From NCBI GenBank assembly GCA_014380705.1, contig JACMJI010000358.1, positions 1 through 8,836 on the forward strand: a stretch of 8,836 bases of DNA, in the 5' to 3' direction. Below the pieces are notes generated by a model. That model saw only the letters and a program-made list of their open reading frames with translations, searched no databases and was not told the DNA's origin. This document shows positions 8,650 through 8,836 of this stretch, in pieces (within the stretch, counting starts at the first letter, position 1; each line of letters opens with the position of its first letter). A program made the position numbers and the translations under genes. The DNA is from Gorillibacterium sp. (lineage in GTDB: Bacteria > Bacillota > Bacilli > Paenibacillales > NBRC-103111).

Positions 8650-8836
8650 GCCGCTATAAAATCATTTATTGCTTTCAAACCCTTCGCTTGCCATTTCGAA
8701 GTGATCGTATTGAATCGCTGAAGGATGTCAACAAGGATAAACGCCTGTCGGCGTCCTGAAGGGCGTGCGTTTACCGATGCGGAAATCTTTTATGATAAAT
8801 CGGTACATCTGCGAGTCCCGATTGGGTTTGCTTGGA
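8650..8836. other. Right-edge stretch without an assignable gene
   Basis: I recognise no gene here. A plus-strand frame from ATG 8725 stays open to the window edge (37 codons), but its nearest purine-rich site (AAGG) touches the ATG and the peptide matches nothing I know. Other frames are open in short pieces: a plus-strand frame reading DRIESLKDVNKDKRLSAS ends in a stop near 8758, and a minus-strand frame of 36 codons also ends in a stop. This looks like either the edge of an upstream gene or decayed coding sequence. A possible extra minus-strand promoter, TTGACA (8731-8726) with 16 nt to TACGAT (8709-8704), could also feed tetR; the -10 match is poor. Confidence 0.3.

Noticed and set aside
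8741..8754. ACGCC-TGTC-GGCGT hairpin near the right edge
   Set aside because: A 5-bp stem with no T tract and no link to a gene end; too small to call a terminator or a mobile-element end.

Overview
The window looks like a housekeeping chromosomal segment of a low-to-mid GC endospore-forming Firmicute, probably Paenibacillus or a close relative. Three things point there: the pcrB-pcrA-ligA gene order, the PcrB ether-lipid synthase typical of Bacillales, and strong Gram-positive ribosome binding sites with sigma-A-like promoters. The genus is inferred from protein resemblance and gene order only. All six recognisable genes lie on the minus strand, so transcription runs from right to left.

From right to left: bases 8645-8836 hold no gene I can name. 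Next is a TetR-family repressor gene (7933-8571) whose promoter is wrapped by two near-identical 18-bp palindromes. An MFS efflux-type transporter (6650-7924) follows only 8 bp downstream, giving a typical self-regulated repressor/pump operon. After a 267-bp gap with two candidate promoters come pcrB (5690-6382, GTG start) and pcrA (3309-5672), 17 bp apart. A 277-bp gap containing a degenerate 17-bp tandem repeat separates pcrA from an NAD+-dependent DNA ligase gene of a divergent type (992-3031). The last unit has its own promoter (912-941), a yybP-ykoY manganese riboswitch with a terminator (782-900), and a TerC-family membrane protein gene (45-731).

The genes fall into three functional groups. 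PcrA helicase and LigA act in DNA repair and replication, with PcrB lipid synthesis linked by conserved synteny. The TetR/MFS pair probably handles export of an unidentified compound sensed by the repressor. The riboswitch/TerC unit probably exports or manages Mn2+, with expression rising when Mn2+ binds the aptamer.

I did not find a convincing undescribed system. The items most worth a second look are the twin-operator architecture at tetR, the tandem repeat between pcrA and ligA, the coordinated motif substitutions in LigA, and the two competing start sites of the TerC gene.
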